Below, piece by piece: positions 39,431-49,084 of a stretch of DNA of 64,000 bases (within the stretch, counting starts at the first letter, position 1; the number at the start of each line of letters is the position of its first letter). This stretch comes from Erwinia mallotivora (GTDB taxonomy: Bacteria; Pseudomonadota; Gammaproteobacteria; Enterobacterales; Enterobacteriaceae). A program made the translations under genes and the position numbers. The notes beneath the pieces are model-generated. The model did not search any database. It had not been told where the DNA came from and worked only from the letters and a program-made list of their open reading frames with translations. The DNA is taken from NCBI RefSeq assembly GCF_000590885.1, contig NZ_JFHN01000053.1, forward strand, positions 332,748 to 396,747, written 5' to 3'.

Positions 39431-40090
39431 ATGTCCAGTTCTCTGACCACCCACCTGTTTGCCCGGCTGCGCCTGATTTTCGCTGTTGCTGCCGGTCTGA
39501 TTTGTTACTTTGTCCTGCCTGCGCAATCAGGGCAATTGCAACGTTTGCTGATAAGTTGGAATGTGCTGGCGTGGATCTATCTGGCGCTAATCTGGTTTCG
39601 CATGTTGCGTACTGATGCCGATAAGATCAGGCATATCGCCAGCGTCCAGGATCAAAGTGCCGCGCTGGTGCTGACGCTGGTGATCGTGGCCTGTGTGACC
39701 AGTATTGTGGCGATCCTGAGCGAGCTGCCGACGCTGAAACACCTCACCGGTTCGGCGCGCACACTGCATCTGCTGCTGACGGTACTGACCCTGATTGCCT
39801 CATGGGCATTACTGCCCAGCGCCTTTGCCATGCACTATGCTCACCAGCACTATCTGCATCGTAGCGACAGCCTCAGCCCATTTATTTTCCCGGAAAAAAA
39901 CGCCAGGCCAGGGTACTGGGATTTTCTTTACTTCTCTTTTACCATCGCCGTGGCAGCGCAAACCGCCGATGTGGCAACGGGAACCACCGGGATACGCAAA
40001 CTGACGCTACTGCAATCAGTCATCTCATTTATTTTCAATCTGGCCGTTCTGGGACTGTCGGTGAATGTCGGAGCCGGTTTGCTGAACTGA
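39431..40090 (+). CDS. DUF1345 integral membrane protein
   Basis: A 219-residue membrane protein with about five or six hydrophobic segments. Family blocks visible are LLISWNVLAWIYLALIWF, a histidine-rich loop (MHYAHQHYLH) and DFLYFSFTIAVAAQTADVA, the hallmark of DUF1345. Function is unknown. The ATG at 39431 lacks a strong Shine-Dalgarno sequence. The neighbouring lipoprotein gene has no known link to this family. Confidence 0.85.
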   Translation: MSSSLTTHLFARLRLIFAVAAGLICYFVLPAQSGQLQRLLISWNVLAWIYLALIWFRMLRTDADKIRHIASVQDQSAALVLTLVIVACVTSIVAILSELPTLKHLTGSARTLHLLLTVLTLIASWALLPSAFAMHYAHQHYLHRSDSLSPFIFPEKNARPGYWDFLYFSFTIAVAAQTADVATGTTGIRKLTLLQSVISFIFNLAVLGLSVNVGAGLLN

Positions 40091-40184
40091 TACCCGCTGC
40101 CGACCGCTGAGAGAAAAGTAAGCCTGGCCTCGGATCACCGTGACGGGGTCAGAGGCGCAGGCAGATGAGCTGTGGAGACCTTGC

Positions 40185-40403
40185 TTATTGTTGATTCTGC
40201 TGCTTAGCCGCCTCTTTCTGTTTTTTACTGGCCATATGATGCCCCACCGCACAACCTGCCGCCGCCCCGGCAACGCCATGATGTTTGATATGACCCGCCA
40301 CGCCGCCTACCGCGGCCCCTTTCAGGCAGCCTTTCGCGTCGGCCTGCGAACTGACCGCCATAAGAAGACCGGCAGTGATAACGATTATGGAAAGCTTGCG
40401 CAT
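40185..40403 (-). CDS. Small exported glycine-zipper protein
   Basis: A 72-residue protein with a signal peptide (MRKLSIIVITAGLLMAVSSQADA) and a short mature part. That part contains alternating Gly/Ala/His repeats (GCLKGAAVGGVAGHIKHHGV, then AGAAAGCAVGHH) that fit a glycine-zipper, ending in a Lys/Gln-rich tail. The start at 40403 is supported by AGGGAG eight bases upstream. Such proteins are common in proteobacteria and have no assigned role. Confidence 0.75.
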   Translation of the reverse strand: MRKLSIIVITAGLLMAVSSQADAKGCLKGAAVGGVAGHIKHHGVAGAAAGCAVGHHMASKKQKEAAKQQNQQ

Positions 40404-40762
40404 CAACTTTACTCCCTGAGAATGAAAACAGCCTGATTAGCCAGACTGTGAGTTGTGATAATCCTGAGCATAGTCGAAGCGGACATTGATGGGGTGCAGC
40501 CCGCATAAACCTTAAAACTGTCTTACCGGCTGTTACGATTTCACTGGGGTTGATAGTTCAGGGCCTGGAGATCATACGTGGGTTGATGGCGTCCGACGGG
40601 GGAATTTTCGACTGCGTCCGGGTGTGGTTTCGGAAGATTGTATAACTCTTAAAAATAATTCAGATTTTGCCTTGCTTCGTGGGTGCCTTATGAGGACACC
40701 GCTGGTAAACGTACCTTGCATGAGAAGACTTAAAGCGCGTGGTTACATTGAGGTAAAAAGTT
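40404..40762. other. Non-coding gap of 359 bp
   Basis: No gene, RNA or repeat is recognised. A TTGTATAACT segment near 40,637 could be a -10 element for the small plus-strand membrane-protein gene, but no good -35 is visible. Confidence 0.3.
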
Positions 40763-41050
40763 ATGGCTATGGTGAAGATTGTCCGGCGAAGCGCTAAGAC
40801 AGTTCTGTTTATCTTGCTGTTCTGTCTCTTTGCCCGGCTGATTGACTCTTCAAAATTTATCAGTCCGGGAGCAGCTAACCACTTTTCTTCCTGGTTGCAT
40901 GGCAGTGCAAGTCAGGAAAATTTTGACGATTTATGGTTTTTCTCAGATGTACTGCTCACCCTGCTGGCTTCGGCTGTGGCTTATAACGTAGTTGTGGTGT
41001 TATATCACAAGGCGATAAAACGCCGGGCGTGTCGGGTGCATCAGCACTGA
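40763..41050 (+). CDS. Small hypothetical inner-membrane protein
   Basis: A 95-residue protein with two hydrophobic helices (TVLFILLFCLFARLI and VLLTLLASAVAYNVVVVLY) and basic termini, so both ends probably face the cytoplasm. A GAGGT ribosome site lies eight bases before the ATG. I do not recognise the family. It stands alone between the accessory region and lysS. Confidence 0.6.
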   Translation: MAMVKIVRRSAKTVLFILLFCLFARLIDSSKFISPGAANHFSSWLHGSASQENFDDLWFFSDVLLTLLASAVAYNVVVVLYHKAIKRRACRVHQH

Positions 41051-41222
41051 ATTTTTGATGCAATTACGCAAGGCCCGGCCTGATTCATGAGGGTGCGGCC
41101 TCTCCCCCTCTTATTATGCGGTGTTGCAAAGTTTGTCAGCGCAGACTGCGGCTGGGATGGCTCAGCGCTGACAGAAAAGTTGTGATGGCAGATATAACTT
41201 TTTTCTGATCCCGGTCAGTAAT

Positions 41223-41250
41223 AAAAAAAAGGGGCGAATGATTTCGCCCC
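41223..41250 (-). terminator. Rho-independent terminator of the prfB-lysS operon
   Basis: On the minus strand GGGGCGAA, ATCA, TTCGCCCC form an 8-bp stem followed by eight T residues, 20 bp after the lysS stop codon. Confidence 0.92.
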
Positions 41251-41269
41251 GATACTGAATGCAGAGAGA

Positions 41270-42790
41270 TTACTTACTGCCAGGCCGTAAAGCCGGGAAC
41301 AGGATCACATCACGAATCGTGTGGCTGTTGGTAAACAGCATCACCATTCTGTCGATACCAATGCCCAGACCCGCAGTCGGTGGCAAACCATGCTCCAGCG
41401 CGGTGACGTAGTCTTCATCGTAGAACATCGCCTCATCATCACCCGCGTCTTTGGCATTCACCTGCTGAAGGAAACGTTCTGCCTGATCCTGCGCATCGTT
41501 CAGCTCTGAGAAACCGTTGCCGATTTCACGTCCACCGATAAAGAACTCAAAGCGGTCAGTGATTTCCGGGTTGAGATCGTTGCGCCGCGCCAGCGGTGAC
41601 ACTTCGGCCGGGTATTCGGTGATAAAAGTGGGCTGGATCAGATGGCTTTCCGCCGTCTCTTCAAAGATTTCCGTCACCACGCGCCCCAGTCCCCAGCTTT
41701 TCTCGACTTTGATGCCCAGCGACTGTGCAATCGCCGTCGCTTTTTCCATATCATCGAGATCGGCAAGGTCGGTTTCTGGCCGGTACTTCAGGATCGCCTC
41801 TTTCATGGTCAGCTTTGCAAAGGGCTTACCGAAGTCAAACTCCTCTTCACCATAAGGCACCACGGTGCTGCCCAGCACCTCCTGCGCCAGCGTACGGAAC
41901 AGGCTCTCGGTCAGCTCGATCAAATCCCTGTAATCCGCATACGCCATGTAGAGTTCCATCATGGTGAACTCAGGATTATGGCGTGGGGAAATACCTTCAT
42001 TGCGGAAGTTACGGTTGATTTCAAACACGCGTTCAAAACCACCGACCACCAGTCGCTTCAGATACAGCTCTGGCGCGATACGCAGGTACATATCAATATC
42101 CAGCGCGTTATGATGGGTGATAAACGGTCGGGCTGATGCGCCACCGGGGATCACCTGCATCATCGGTGTTTCCACTTCCATAAAATCACGGCCAACCATA
42201 AAGTTGCGGATGCCTGCCATAATCTTCGAACGGACTTTAAAGGTGTTGCGCGAATCGTCGTTGGCAATCAGATCAAGATAACGCTGACGGTAACGGGTTT
42301 CCTGATCGGCCAGTCCGTGGAATTTGTCCGGCAGCGGACGTAAAGCCTTGGTCAGCAGGCGCAGTTCATGGCAGTGAATCGACAGCTCGCCGGTTTTGGT
42401 TTTAAACAGCTTACCGCGCGCACCGACGATATCGCCAAGATCCCATTTTTTAAACTGCTCGTTGTAGATACCTTCTGCCAGGTCATCACGAGAGACATAC
42501 AGCTGAATGCGCCCCCCCACGTCCTGCAAGGTAACAAACGAGGCTTTGCCCATGATGCGGCGAGTCATCATACGACCGGCGACGCTCACCTCAATACCAA
42601 GCGCCTCCAGTTCTTCGTTTTCTTTGTCGTCATAAGCCGCATGAAGCTGCTCTGACAGGGTGTCACGACGGAAATCATTCGGAAATGCCACGCCATTTTC
42701 ACGCAGCGCACTGAGCTTTTCGCGACGCGTTTTCAGTTCATTATTCAGTTCCAGTGCGGCGTCAGCACTCTGCGGTTGTTGTTCAGACAT
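41270..42790 (-). CDS. lysS: Lysyl-tRNA synthetase
   Basis: Class II aminoacyl-tRNA synthetase charging tRNA-Lys. The 506 residues (E. coli 505) comprise an N-terminal OB-fold anticodon domain ([21 protein letters not shown]) and a catalytic domain. Motif 1 is near [22 protein letters not shown], motif 2 is [26 protein letters not shown], and motif 3 is [12 protein letters not shown]. It follows prfB by 9 bp as in E. coli, forming the prfB-lysS operon. Confidence 0.97.
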   Translation of the reverse strand: MSEQQPQSADAALELNNELKTRREKLSALRENGVAFPNDFRRDTLSEQLHAAYDDKENEELEALGIEVSVAGRMMTRRIMGKASFVTLQDVGGRIQLYVSRDDLAEGIYNEQFKKWDLGDIVGARGKLFKTKTGELSIHCHELRLLTKALRPLPDKFHGLADQETRYRQRYLDLIANDDSRNTFKVRSKIMAGIRNFMVGRDFMEVETPMMQVIPGGASARPFITHHNALDIDMYLRIAPELYLKRLVVGGFERVFEINRNFRNEGISPRHNPEFTMMELYMAYADYRDLIELTESLFRTLAQEVLGSTVVPYGEEEFDFGKPFAKLTMKEAILKYRPETDLADLDDMEKATAIAQSLGIKVEKSWGLGRVVTEIFEETAESHLIQPTFITEYPAEVSPLARRNDLNPEITDRFEFFIGGREIGNGFSELNDAQDQAERFLQQVNAKDAGDDEAMFYDEDYVTALEHGLPPTAGLGIGIDRMVMLFTNSHTIRDVILFPALRPGSK

Positions 42791-42799
42791 GTCAGTTCC

Positions 42800-43898
42800 T
42801 TATAGTCCTGCTTTCAGACTTGCTTCAATAAATCGGTCCAGATCGCCATCCAGCACCGCCTGGGTATTGCGGGTTTCCACGCCGGTGCGCAAATCCTTGA
42901 TACGGGAGTCATCCAGTACATAAGAGCGGATCTGACTGCCCCAGCCAATGTCGGATTTGTTATCTTCCAGCGCCTGTTTCTCAGCATTTTTCTTTTGCAT
43001 TTCCAGCTCGTACAGCTTCGCTTTCATCTGCTTCATTGCCTGGTCTTTGTTCTTATGCTGAGAACGGTCATTCTGGCACTGCGTGACGGTATTGGTGGGA
43101 ATATGGGTGATACGCACCGCAGATTCTGTCCGGTTTACGTGCTGACCACCGGCACCCGAGGCGCGATAGACGTCGATACGCAGGTCAGCCGGGTTGATTT
43201 CGATATCAATATCGTCATCCACTTCCGGATAGATAAACGCAGAGCTGAACGAGGTGTGGCGGCGACCACCGGAATCAAATGGACTCTTACGAACCAGGCG
43301 ATGTACGCCGGTTTCCGTACGTAACCAGCCAAAGGCATAGTCGCCCATAATGCGCAAGGTGGCCGATTTGGTGCCGGCAACGTCACCTTCAGATTCTTCA
43401 ATGATTTCAGTTTTGAAGCCTTTCGCTTCGGCCCAGCGCAGATACATCCGCACCAGCATACTGGCCCAGTCCTGGGCTTCGGTGCCGCCGGAACCGGCCT
43501 GGATATCAATATAGCAATCCGCACTGTCGTACTGACCGGAGAACATGCGGCGGAACTCCAGCTCTGCCAGTTTTTTCTCCAGCGTATCCAGCTCTGCCAC
43601 GGCTTCGTTGAAGGTATCTTCATCTTCGGCTTCCACCGCCAGGTCCAGCAGGCCGGAAACGTCTTCCAGACCCTGACTCATCTGATCCAGTGTCGCAACA
43701 ATGGCTTCCAGCGAGGAACGCTCTTTGCCCAGCGCCTGCGCGCGCTCAGGCTCATTCCACACGTCCGGCTGTTCCAGCTCGGCGTTAACTTCTTCTAAAC
43801 GTTCTTTCTTCGCATCGTAGTCAAAGATACCCCCTGAGAACGCCGCTGCGCTCAGAGAGATCCTGAATTCGGTTTTTTACCGGGTTAATTTCAAACAT
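42800..43898 (-). CDS. prfB: Peptide chain release factor 2, with programmed +1 frameshift
   Basis: RF2 releases peptides at UGA and UAA. The complete 365-residue protein needs a +1 shift. Translation from ATG 43898 ([18 protein letters not shown]) reads 25 codons and meets UGA at 43823-43821; slipping by one base continues as [18 protein letters not shown] into the long frame. The GGQ motif ([16 protein letters not shown]) is present. The residue before SGAGG is Ala, the form found in most bacteria, not the Thr of E. coli K-12. The SPF-type anticodon tripeptide should be near residue 205 ([10 protein letters not shown]). Low RF2 favours the shift, giving autoregulation. Confidence 0.97.
43820..43835 (-). 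promoter_or_regulatory. RF2 programmed frameshift site
   Basis: The minus strand reads AGGGGGTATCTTTGAC: an internal Shine-Dalgarno-like AGGGGG, three bases, then CTT TGA C. This is the classical RF2 +1 site, where slow UGA termination and the upstream SD pairing push the ribosome from CTT to TTT. Confidence 0.96.
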
Positions 43899-44034
43899 GT
43901 TTTCAGTCTTCTACAATCTGCAATGTAATGGCGTAGTTTACCCGAATTTACGGGGGGTTTATAGCGTTGAAAAGCGTGATTCGCGGGCTTAATCAGGCTG
44001 TTGTTGGCGGTCGCGCGCCCTCATCCAGCCCCTT

Positions 44035-45753
44035 TTACAACGGCCAGATTCGTTCAATAATCAGCTGCACGCTGCGATTGCCGCGAAACTCGTTGATATC
44101 AAGTTTATAGGCCAGCGTGACCTGTCTGATGCTGGGATCAGGCCACAGGGTGGTATCAATATTAAAAGCGATACCGTCGATCAACGGGCCGCCACCGAGA
44201 GGTTCCAGCATTACCTTCAGGTGTCGTTCTCCCACCAGGCGCTGTTGAATAAGCTTAAATTTGCCGTCGAACTGCGGCTCCGGAAAGGCCTGTCCCCACG
44301 GCCCGGCATCGCGCAGCAATTCAGCCGTCGGCAGGGTCAGCTCCTGTGCCAGCAGCTCGCCATCCGACCAGACCACCCCCTGCAACACTTCCGCATCCAG
44401 TAATTCGCCCACCAGTTCACCAAATTGCTGACGGAAGGTTTCAAACTTTGCCTCTTCCAGCGTCAGGCCTGCGGCCATTGCGTGACCGCCAAATTTGAGC
44501 ATCAGCCCCGGATTCAGGCTATCCAGCCGCTCCAGCGCATCACGCATGTGCAACCCGGCAATCGAACGGCCTGAACCTTTCAGGGTGCCATCGCCGGAAG
44601 GGGCAAAGGCAATGACCGGCCGGTGAAAACGCTCTTTCAACCTTGATGCCAGAATGCCAACCACCCCCTGATGCCACTCCGGATGATACATAGCAATACC
44701 TGTCGGCAGTGCCTCGCTGCTGCGTTCAAGTCTGTCGCACAGCGCCAGCGCTTCCGCCTGCATCCCCTGCTCTATCTCTTTGCGCGTCTGATTTAACGCA
44801 TCCAGTTCTGCCGCCAGCATTCGGGCCTGAGCCAGGTCTTCACTGAGCAACAGTGCCACGCCGATGGACATATCATCAAGCCGCCCCGCCGCATTCAACC
44901 TGGGGCCCAATGCAAAGCCAAGATCGTTTGCCGCAAGTTGGCGGGCGTCTCGCCCGGCGATCTCCAGCAAGGCCCGGATCCCCACCCGGCACTTACCGGC
45001 GCGAATGCGGTTGAGTCCCTGCCAGACCAGAATGCGATTATTGGCATCGAGCGGCACCACATCGGCAACGGTGCCCAGTGCCACCAGATCAAGTAGCTCA
45101 GCCAGATTCGGTAATGTTTCGACACCGCTTTCTCGCAATCTGGCGCGCAAAGCCAGCATCAGGTAAAAGGCCACACCCACACCGGCCAGCGTTCGGGAAG
45201 GAAAGGCGCAGCCATCGAGGTTTGGATTAACGATAGCCTCTGCCTCGGGCAGGGTTTCGCCCGGCAGATGGTGGTCGGTGATCACTACCGCGATGCCTTT
45301 TTCATGCGCCAGACTGACGCCAGCATGGGAAGAAATACCATTATCCACGGTGACTATCAGCTGTGCGCCGCGGGCAGCGGCCTGCTCCACCACTTCCGGA
45401 CTCAGACCATAGCCATCATCAAAGCGATTGGGCACCAGATACTTAACGTTACGTCCCCCCATGCTGCGCAGCGCCAGCACCGTCAGGGCGGTACTGGTTG
45501 CGCCGTCAGCATCGAAATCCCCAACAATCATGATGCACAGGTCGTCGACAATCGCCTGATGAAGAATCGTTGCCGCCTGCTCAATGCCATCGAGAGAATG
45601 GAAGGCATGAAGATACTTTGCGCCGCGCTCCAGTTCGGTTGCCTGCTTAACACCGCGATGCAGGTAGAGACGCCGCAGCAAAGGGTGAAGATCGTCCGGC
45701 AGGAGACAGCCTTCCGCCGCCTCCCGGCGACGGAGCTCAGTTTTGCTGTTCAC
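44035..45753 (-). CDS. recJ: Single-strand-specific 5'-3' exonuclease RecJ
   Basis: A DHH-superfamily exonuclease of recombination and mismatch repair. The 572 residues (E. coli 577) show motif I VGDFDADGATSTAL, motif III VITDHHLPGE (the DHH), motif IV FPSRTLAGVGVAFYLMLALR, and the DHHA1 part with KFGGHAMAAGLTLEE. It starts with a basic LRRREAAEG segment as in E. coli. It follows dsbC by 5 bp and precedes prfB, the usual xerD-dsbC-recJ-prfB-lysS order. Confidence 0.96.
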   Translation of the reverse strand: MNSKTELRRREAAEGCLLPDDLHPLLRRLYLHRGVKQATELERGAKYLHAFHSLDGIEQAATILHQAIVDDLCIMIVGDFDADGATSTALTVLALRSMGGRNVKYLVPNRFDDGYGLSPEVVEQAAARGAQLIVTVDNGISSHAGVSLAHEKGIAVVITDHHLPGETLPEAEAIVNPNLDGCAFPSRTLAGVGVAFYLMLALRARLRESGVETLPNLAELLDLVALGTVADVVPLDANNRILVWQGLNRIRAGKCRVGIRALLEIAGRDARQLAANDLGFALGPRLNAAGRLDDMSIGVALLLSEDLAQARMLAAELDALNQTRKEIEQGMQAEALALCDRLERSSEALPTGIAMYHPEWHQGVVGILASRLKERFHRPVIAFAPSGDGTLKGSGRSIAGLHMRDALERLDSLNPGLMLKFGGHAMAAGLTLEEAKFETFRQQFGELVGELLDAEVLQGVVWSDGELLAQELTLPTAELLRDAGPWGQAFPEPQFDGKFKLIQQRLVGERHLKVMLEPLGGGPLIDGIAFNIDTTLWPDPSIRQVTLAYKLDINEFRGNRSVQLIIERIWPL

Positions 45754-45758
45754 TGCGT

Positions 45759-46460
45759 TCAGCCACCCTTCTGGCTGTCAAGCATTTGCTTCATTTCCTG
45801 TGGTCCCTGGTAGCCCGGAACCATCATGCCGTTCTGCAACAGGATAGCCGGTGTCCCCTGGATGCCATAAAGCACGCCCAGTTGGTATTGTTTAGCAAGA
45901 TCGATTTTGCAGTCGGCAGGTGAAACGGCTTCGCCTTTCATGGCGGCATCAAAGGCTTTTTTACGATCGGCCACGCACCAGATCGATTTCATATCTTTTG
46001 CTACCTGACCATTCATCCCTTCACGCGGAAAAGCAAGGTAGCGGACGGTGATACCCAGCGCATTGTAGTCAGCCATCTGGGCGTGCAGCTTGTGACAATA
46101 GCCACAGGTGATGTCGGTAAAGACGGTGATCACATGTTGTTCTTTTGGCGCTTTATAGATGATCATCTCATCGCGCAGTGCTTCAACTTTCTTCTCCAGC
46201 AGTTTATTGGTCACATTGACCGGCTGGCCCGCGCTGACGTCATACAGCGGTCCCTGAATGAATTGTTTTCCATCGTCGGTGATATATAACACGCCGCTTT
46301 CTGACAGCACGGTTTTCATACCGGGCAGCGTGGAAGGCTGGATTTCAATCTGTTGCAGGCCCAGCTTTGTCAACGACTGACGGATGGCCGCATCGTCAGC
46401 ATGGGCAAAACCGGTAAATGCGGTTATCAGCAGTGAAAGTAAAAGGTGACGCTTGTTCAT
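45759..46460 (-). CDS. dsbC: Thiol:disulfide interchange protein DsbC
   Basis: A periplasmic disulfide isomerase. The 233-residue precursor has a signal peptide (cut after FAHA, about residue 21), an N-terminal dimerisation domain, and a thioredoxin-fold domain with the active site Cys119-Gly-Tyr-Cys122 in FTDITCGYCHKLH. A second cysteine pair (SIWCVADR, PADCKID) and the cis-Pro segment GTPAILL match DsbC. It sits between xerD and recJ. Confidence 0.97.
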   Translation of the reverse strand: MNKRHLLLSLLITAFTGFAHADDAAIRQSLTKLGLQQIEIQPSTLPGMKTVLSESGVLYITDDGKQFIQGPLYDVSAGQPVNVTNKLLEKKVEALRDEMIIYKAPKEQHVITVFTDITCGYCHKLHAQMADYNALGITVRYLAFPREGMNGQVAKDMKSIWCVADRKKAFDAAMKGEAVSPADCKIDLAKQYQLGVLYGIQGTPAILLQNGMMVPGYQGPQEMKQMLDSQKGG

Positions 46461-46503
46461 TTAATGTCCTTAAAGCCTCATTGTCGGGCTGTTTACCTTC
46501 GCG

Positions 46504-47397
46504 CTAAGCGCGGGGATGATGCTGTTGATGTAACTGACGCAGCCGCTCTGTAGCGACATGCGTGTAGATCTGGGTGGTCGACAAATCACTGTGTCCAAGC
46601 AGCATCTGTACGACACGCAGATCCGCGCCGTGGTTCAACAGATGAGTGGCAAATGCATGACGTAGCACGTGGGGTGAGAGTTTCTCGCTGTCGATCCCCG
46701 CCAGTGTGGCGTAATGTTTAATCCGATGCCAGAAAGTTTGTCGGGTCATTTGTTGCGCACGGTTACTGGGAAACAGCACATCCAGAGCCTGACCGTTAAG
46801 CAACCACGGGCGACCATACTCAATATACTGCTCCAGCCAGTGCACGGCTTCTTCCCCCAGAGGGACCAGCCGCTCTTTATTGCCTTTGCCAATCACCCGT
46901 ACCACGCCCTGACGCAGACTGAGATTATTCAACGTCAGGCTGACCAGCTCTGTCACGCGCAGACCGGTGGCATACAACAGCTCCAGCATGGCTTTATCAC
47001 GCAATTCTACCGGCTGTTCCGTTCCCGGAGCCTGAAGCAGACGCTCAATCTGAGCTTCGCTGAGATCTTTCGGCAGCCGCTGCGGCAGCTTTGGTGAGGC
47101 CAGAATGGCACTGGGGTCGTCTTCACGCAGTTTTTCACGATAGAGGTACTGAAACAGGCGACGCATGGCGCTGAGCAGGCGCGCTGAGCTGGTGGCTTTA
47201 TATCCCCCCTCGACCCGTTCAGCCAGAAAAGCCTGTAACTGAGCTGAATCCACCCGCAGCAGCTCCGAATCATGGTGGGCCAGCCACTCCGCCAGCGAGG
47301 TTAAATCCAGCCGGTAGGAGGCCAGGGTATTCTCCGCCAGATTTCGCTCTGACCATATAGCGTCAAGAAACTGTTCTATCCGATCGTTATCCTGCAC
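46504..47397 (-). CDS. xerD: Site-specific tyrosine recombinase XerD
   Basis: With XerC it resolves chromosome dimers at dif. The 297-residue protein has an N-terminal core-binding SAM-like domain and a C-terminal catalytic domain. Catalytic residues can be placed at Arg147 (ATGLRVTEL), Lys171 (KGNKERLVPL), His243-x2-Arg246 (SPHVLRHAFATHLL), His269 (LLGHSDLSTTQ) and nucleophile Tyr278 (IYTHV). It is the first gene of the xerD-dsbC-recJ run and is divergent from fldB. Confidence 0.97.
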   Translation of the reverse strand: MQDNDRIEQFLDAIWSERNLAENTLASYRLDLTSLAEWLAHHDSELLRVDSAQLQAFLAERVEGGYKATSSARLLSAMRRLFQYLYREKLREDDPSAILASPKLPQRLPKDLSEAQIERLLQAPGTEQPVELRDKAMLELLYATGLRVTELVSLTLNNLSLRQGVVRVIGKGNKERLVPLGEEAVHWLEQYIEYGRPWLLNGQALDVLFPSNRAQQMTRQTFWHRIKHYATLAGIDSEKLSPHVLRHAFATHLLNHGADLRVVQMLLGHSDLSTTQIYTHVATERLRQLHQQHHPRA

Positions 47398-47494
47398 CTT
47401 TTCCCCTTACTTTCTGCGCTGACGGCGGCAACGGCCGGGGTGCAATTCTGATATAATCCGCCCCATTGCACCACGAACATTGAGTTAATCAGAA

Positions 47495-48013
47495 ATGAAT
47501 ATTGGTCTTTTTTACGGTTCAAGCACTTGCTACACCGAAATGGCGGCTGAGAAAATCCGCGATTTTATCGGTGAAGATCTTGTTACCCTGCACAACCTGA
47601 AAGACGATGCCCCGGAACTGATGGAACAGTATGACATGTTAATCCTCGGCATCCCCACCTGGGATTTTGGTGAGTTACAGGAAGACTGGGAAGCTGTCTG
47701 GCATAAACTGCCCACGCTTAATCTACGCGGTAAAGTTGTGGCGCTGTATGGCATGGGCGATCAGGCCGATTACAGCGAGTGGTTCCTGGATGCGCTGGGC
47801 ATGTTGCATGACATTCTGGCTCCCCTTGCGGTGCAATTTGTTGGCCTGTGGCCAAACGAGGGTTACCAGTTTACCAGCAAAAAACCGCTGACAGCAGATG
47901 GCCGCCATTTCGTTGGCCTCGCCCTGGACGACGTCAATCAGTATGACGCTACCGATGAGCGCATTGCGCAGTGGTGTGAGCAGATCCTGACAGAGATGGC
48001 AGCCCTGCTTTAA
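47495..48013 (+). CDS. fldB: Flavodoxin FldB
   Basis: A 172-residue long-chain flavodoxin, FMN-binding electron carrier. The phosphate loop is [15 protein letters not shown] (residues 4-18), and the flavin-stacking loops contain [12 protein letters not shown] and [13 protein letters not shown]. The Cys in the FMN loop (STCYTE) is the feature that separates FldB from FldA (STGNTE). It reads divergently from xerD, as in E. coli. Confidence 0.95.
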   Translation: MNIGLFYGSSTCYTEMAAEKIRDFIGEDLVTLHNLKDDAPELMEQYDMLILGIPTWDFGELQEDWEAVWHKLPTLNLRGKVVALYGMGDQADYSEWFLDALGMLHDILAPLAVQFVGLWPNEGYQFTSKKPLTADGRHFVGLALDDVNQYDATDERIAQWCEQILTEMAALL

Positions 48014-48016
48014 TCC

Positions 48017-48051
48017 GTCAGGCAAACCACCAGTCTGGCGGTTTGCCTGAC
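48017..48051. terminator. Inverted repeat between fldB and cptA
   Basis: GTCAGGCAAACC and GGTTTGCCTGAC form a 12-bp perfect stem extended inside by CCAG/CTGG after a mismatch. It lies just after the fldB stop between convergent genes. No T run follows, so it may end transcripts inefficiently or protect the 3' end. Confidence 0.55.
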
Positions 48052-48208
48052 GCAACAATCCTTTCACGGCCTGATCGAATCTCAATCTGCAACTCGCAGG
48101 CTTAAAGACTCTGCGCTGCCTCCCCCTGTCCCTGCCCCTGAACAGTGCGGTTAAGATAAGACTGGCTGCCTGAAGCGCAGTTAAACCAGTAATTGAGGAT
48201 TACGCCCG

Positions 48209-48619
48209 TTATTTATGGCGTGGCGTGCCACATATCAAATGTTTGCGCAAATCCCGCCACTCCTCAGCAGACATGCTGTCAGCAACCAGCCACAACTTTT
48301 CCTGTTCACCTTTTGCCGAACGCAGTGGGATCAGAATTGCCTGACGGGTTATCCACGGACGTCCGCTGATTTGCCAGCGCCGCTGTCGCCACTGAAACTG
48401 TCTTCCCTCAAGCAGGGCAATTTCACCTTCCCTGCTGCCGATTCGCCGCTGGCTGCGTACGCATTCAAACACCACCAGCGTCAACAACAGCATCCACACC
48501 ACCGTGTAACTGGCGGGCCAGGGGGCAAGCAGTAAGGCGATGATCACCATGCCATGCAGCAGCAACGAGACCCACTGCGCACGCCAGGAGACCCGCAGGT
48601 CAGAGTGCCACAGGGCCAC
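48209..48619 (-). CDS. cptA: YgfX/CptA, partner of SdhE
   Basis: A 136-residue small membrane protein with two adjacent helices ([19 protein letters not shown] and [17 protein letters not shown]) and a cytoplasmic tail. It corresponds to YgfX, which was proposed to be the toxin of a type IV toxin-antitoxin pair acting on FtsZ/MreB and also to affect pigment production with SdhE. The toxin role is disputed. It overlaps sdhE by 20 bp and is the second gene of that pair. Confidence 0.92.
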   Translation of the reverse strand: MALWHSDLRVSWRAQWVSLLLHGMVIIALLLAPWPASYTVVWMLLLTLVVFECVRSQRRIGSREGEIALLEGRQFQWRQRRWQISGRPWITRQAILIPLRSAKGEQEKLWLVADSMSAEEWRDLRKHLICGTPRHK

Positions 48620-48866
48620 GTTGCTTGTTTCGCTGCTGAATCAGTTGCACCATGCGCTTCAGCTCTGCATCAGGCGGTTCGCCGTGGTTCATCAACCAGT
48701 TGAACAGATCCGGATCGTCACTTTCCAGCAGTCGAACGAAAACCTGTTTATCGCTGTCGCTCAATGAATCATATTCGTACTCAAAAAACGGCATGATGGA
48801 GATATCCAGTTCACGCATGCCGCGACGGCAGGCCCAGTGAACACGGGCTTTATTGTTAATGTCCAT
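48600..48866 (-). CDS. sdhE: FAD assembly factor SdhE
   Basis: An 88-residue protein that promotes covalent FAD attachment to succinate dehydrogenase and fumarate reductase. The invariant RGxxE motif is present as RRGMRELD near residues 14-21, followed by the acidic [21 protein letters not shown] helix bundle. It heads the sdhE-cptA pair and is divergent from ygfZ, the standard enterobacterial arrangement. Confidence 0.95.
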   Translation of the reverse strand: MDINNKARVHWACRRGMRELDISIMPFFEYEYDSLSDSDKQVFVRLLESDDPDLFNWLMNHGEPPDAELKRMVQLIQQRNKQRGPVAL

Positions 48867-49084
48867 TTTATCATCGTCAGTCAGTCAAACATGGCCGTCA
48901 GTGTATCGCGTTTTGCACGGGATGTTGATGCAGCAATTTTTAGCTTACGAGCCGTTTCGCAAAGCAGCTGCATTTGTTACAGGGATATCACGCGTTTTGT
49001 GCGTCGTTTCCAGGAAACTGGTTGCAAAGCCGGTCGGCTCTTCTAACATGACCGGCAGAGCTTATCTTCATTCAGGAATACATC

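Noticed and set aside
48209..48866. Novel toxin-antitoxin pair
   Set aside because: The pair is the well-known cptA(ygfX)-sdhE locus; its toxin role is disputed and nothing new is visible here.
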